In this document: in pieces, positions 62,243 through 64,000 of the stretch
Position numbering within the stretch: position 1 is the first letter of the stretch
Layout: every line of letters begins with the position of its first letter
Assembly: GCF_000620625.1 (NCBI RefSeq)
Contig: NZ_JIAW01000007.1
Span: 1 to 64,000, forward strand
Source: Mycobacterium sp. URHB0044
GTDB lineage: Bacteria; Actinomycetota; Actinomycetes; Mycobacteriales; Mycobacteriaceae
Reading direction: 5' to 3'
Length of the DNA: 64,000 nt
The notes under the pieces: model-generated
Databases searched by the model: none
What the model was told of the DNA's origin: nothing
Seen by the model: only the letters and a program-made list of their open reading frames with translations
Translations under genes and position numbers: made by a program

Positions 62243-62403
62243 CTAAGGAGCGTTGTCCCTGGACGAGTCTCGTTGGGCGGCGTAGGCAGCGGCGGCTTGG
62301 GCGCGGTTGCGAACGCCCAGCTTGACCAAGATGGCTCCGACATGTTTGTTCGCCGTCTTGCGGCCGACGAACAGGGCGGCCGCGATCTGGACTTCGCTCT
62401 GAC
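62243..62403 (-). pseudogene. LuxR-type HTH remnant of a third LAL regulator
   Basis: On the minus strand, a frame gives SEVQIAAALFVGRKTANKHV and then GAILVKLGVRNRAQAAAAYA before TAG. It matches the C-terminal HTH of both full LAL proteins (SDAQIAAALFISPKTANRHV). All upstream parts, ATPase included, are missing, and a stop lies just before the match. It sits upstream of element I as the full genes sit upstream of elements B and G. Confidence 0.8.
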
Positions 62404-62680
62404 CGCTTATGTCTCGACTTCGATCTTCAATTCCGACAAGTGTTCGTGTCGGTCGTCATAACTGAAGGTGATCACTCGCACGACCGTGGAGGGGTGCGAC
62501 GGCGAGTGTTGACGCGGCTGGGCATATCCGTGCGCGACGGCGAGCGGAATCGTGTGCGGGCTCAGACCGATCGATCCAGAGTCGGTGGCGCGCAATGGCA
62601 CCGCGCACTCGACACGCTTCGCCTGCAAACACATCCGGTCCCACACTAGGCACCTGCCTGTCGAGCCATTGCGGGCAAAT
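62404..62680. other. Gene-free stretch upstream of element J
   Basis: No convincing frame. It lies between the LAL remnant and promoter copy J and probably includes the deletion that removed the rest of the third LAL gene. Confidence 0.35.
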
Positions 62681-62727
62681 ATGGGGCGAACGCCCCATGC
62701 ACCTCAGCGATCCGGTCCAGCACACTA
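62681..62727 (+). promoter_or_regulatory. Inverted-repeat promoter element, copy J
   Basis: ATGGGGCGAACGCCCCAT (62681-62698) is a perfect 8-2-8 inverted repeat, followed by G plus 21 nt and CACACTA (62721-62727), 36 nt before the GTG of the DivIVA-repeat gene. Confidence 0.82.
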
Positions 62728-62762
62728 TCCATGCGCGTGCCCACGAGCGAAGGAGGCCAACG

Positions 62763-63422
62763 GTGAACGCAGACCATGATCCGGAGAAGCACATCGCCGA
62801 TCTGGAACGCCAGTTGGCCCAGGGACACCACCCTGCGCGGCCGGAACGAGAGGAACGCCCCGAAGTCAAGCCAGACGATGTCCACGACCTAGCCTTCTCG
62901 ACTGCGACAACGGGACGTCGCGGCTACCACCAAGAGGAGGTTGACGCTTTCCTCGACCGTGTTGAAGCAACCTTGCGGTATCCCGCGGCAAGTGGTGGCA
63001 TCACTGCGGCCGATATGCGCAACGTAGCGTTCTCCAAGCCGCCGCTCGGACGGCCGGGCTACCACGAGGATGAGGTTGACGCATTTCTGGACCTCGTCGC
63101 ACGCCAAATGGAACGCCGGAGCGGGCAACCGTCAGCAGTCGATCGCACGCAGAAAGACCCGCCCAACTTCAGCGCCACAACTGGTGTGGGACTCCGCCAC
63201 CTCACCCATTCAGACGAATCCACCGCACGCAGAATCCTGCGTGAAATTTACCGCTGTTGGGTGGAGTTGGGCTCGAGTCACTCTGTGGTCACCTGGCGAT
63301 CACCTCTGGTGCTGGGATCGGCGTCCGTCCTGCTCGGCTTCGCCACCCACCCTACTTGCTTCGCCCTCGCCGCTTTGCTATTCCTTTGGGCCTTTGCTGC
63401 TTGGCGCTCCCAGTCTGGTTGA
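62763..63422 (+). CDS. Membrane protein with DPEKR signature and two DivIVA-type repeats
   Basis: The product has 219 residues from GTG 62763, which follows GAAGGAGG. It starts DHDPEKHIADLERQLAQ. Two DivIVA-domain motifs follow (about 38-70 and 78-112): DDVHDLAFSTATTGRRGYHQ with EEVDAFLDRVE, and DMRNVAFSKPPLGRPGYHED with EVDAFLDLV. The motif is the membrane-curvature and polar-localisation unit of DivIVA/Wag31. A C-terminal hydrophobic hairpin (about 170-215) anchors it. It may place other members of the system at poles or septa. Element J lies just upstream. Confidence 0.85.
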   Translation: MNADHDPEKHIADLERQLAQGHHPARPEREERPEVKPDDVHDLAFSTATTGRRGYHQEEVDAFLDRVEATLRYPAASGGITAADMRNVAFSKPPLGRPGYHEDEVDAFLDLVARQMERRSGQPSAVDRTQKDPPNFSATTGVGLRHLTHSDESTARRILREIYRCWVELGSSHSVVTWRSPLVLGSASVLLGFATHPTCFALAALLFLWAFAAWRSQSG

Positions 63423-64000
63423 CATAGTTTCCTCGACACACCCGCTTGGGAACGACCCCCTCCACGGCCACCGCTCAATGGGCCGAATCATCGTTCCTAC
63501 CGCACGATCCCCCGGCAGCCACGGTTCGTGCATTGGTAACGCTTCTGCTTCGACACTCGGTGCCCAGTCATCAAATACGGCTATGGGGCGTGCGCTGTGC
63601 TGAGCAAGTATCCAGGTGATCGAGAGCGGGCCACCGCCATCTTCTACGAGGAACGTGACTACGACGCGAAATCCGTTGATGCAACGTCGACCTACGTGCA
63701 GTTCGCCATGAGTTTGTACGGGCGTGAGCCGCAGTTGGCGGCAGAGCCATTACATGCTGAACTCGACTTCACGGATCCGACCTGTCTCAGCGCACGCCCG
63801 ATTGCAAACTTGTCTTGGGCCAGGACGGCGAACAAACACGGCCAGCCATAGTCGCCGCGCTAGTGTCCGCAACAGCGCATCCAAGTCGCAGCTGCCTATG
63901 TCACCCAACAACACCCCCGTCCAACGGCTCCGCACGCTGGTCGCTGCAACCCTTACCGGCATAGCAGCGACCACAGGCGTGGACCCGCCTCGGTGCTGAA
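63423..64000. other. Right-edge stretch, coding potential uncertain
   Basis: A short frame at 63597-63851 (84 codons) and a signal-peptide-like start at 63898 (SPNNTPVQRLRTLVAATLTG, stop at 63997) are both possible. Neither has a clear ribosome-binding site or known relative, and the window ends here. I leave them uncalled. Confidence 0.35.

Overview
The window looks like a chromosomal segment of a non-tuberculous, probably fast-growing mycobacterium (Mycolicibacterium-like). DNA is GC-rich, many starts are GTG/TTG or leaderless, and the gene order clpX / clpP2-clpP1-tig / tRNA-Pro / tRNA-Gly / nei2-rpiB / mycothiol-dependent DsbA-like nitroreductase resembles the Rv2457c-Rv2466c neighbourhood of M. 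tuberculosis. No sequence search was possible; names rest on recognised motifs and synteny.

1-35.7 kb is mostly core or metabolic. It holds the 3' end of an mmsA-type dehydrogenase; a compact sulfide/persulfide detoxification locus (TSUP exporter, persulfide dioxygenase-rhodanese fusion, membrane rhodanese, CstR-like repressor) with five copies of an ATACCCC-type operator; a type III glutamine synthetase; an FdhF/YdeP oxidoreductase with FdhD; two tandem glycosyltransferases; the Clp/trigger-factor group; and two tRNAs. A probable island follows the tRNA-Gly (about 17-22 kb): a two-gene membrane/HEPN-like pair, a frameshifted integrase remnant and a large nuclease-like protein, in DNA of visibly lower GC. 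Next come an exported hydrophobic protein, a membrane hydrolase, a Gly-rich membrane protein, a Na+/H+ antiporter, nei2, rpiB, and a permease-deaminase-oxygenase operon.

35.8-64 kb is an accessory region packed with paralogues. It holds two full-length LAL-type (ATPase + LuxR HTH) regulators of equal length and the remnant of a third. It also holds four copies of one short membrane-anchored domain (family A here), four full copies plus a fragment of a second domain set (family B), two small membrane proteins whose sister lies in the core part at 29.7 kb, two small secreted Cys/Trp proteins, NHL beta-propeller lipoproteins, an antigen-85-like exported esterase, and a DivIVA-repeat membrane protein. 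Several carry the same N-terminal charged signature (DPEKRIAxLERQL).

The most striking feature is a promoter element I see ten times in this region, with an eleventh decayed copy. It is an 18-bp inverted repeat (consensus ATGNGGYRAAYGCCNCAT, arms of 8 around AA), then 20-22 nt, then CACASTA as a probable -10. Each good copy points at a paralogue-family gene or exported protein, and three lie in the same LuxR-gene/element/small-gene arrangement. I infer an undescribed regulon, perhaps driven by the LAL regulators, that controls a cell-envelope system built by duplication and domain shuffling.
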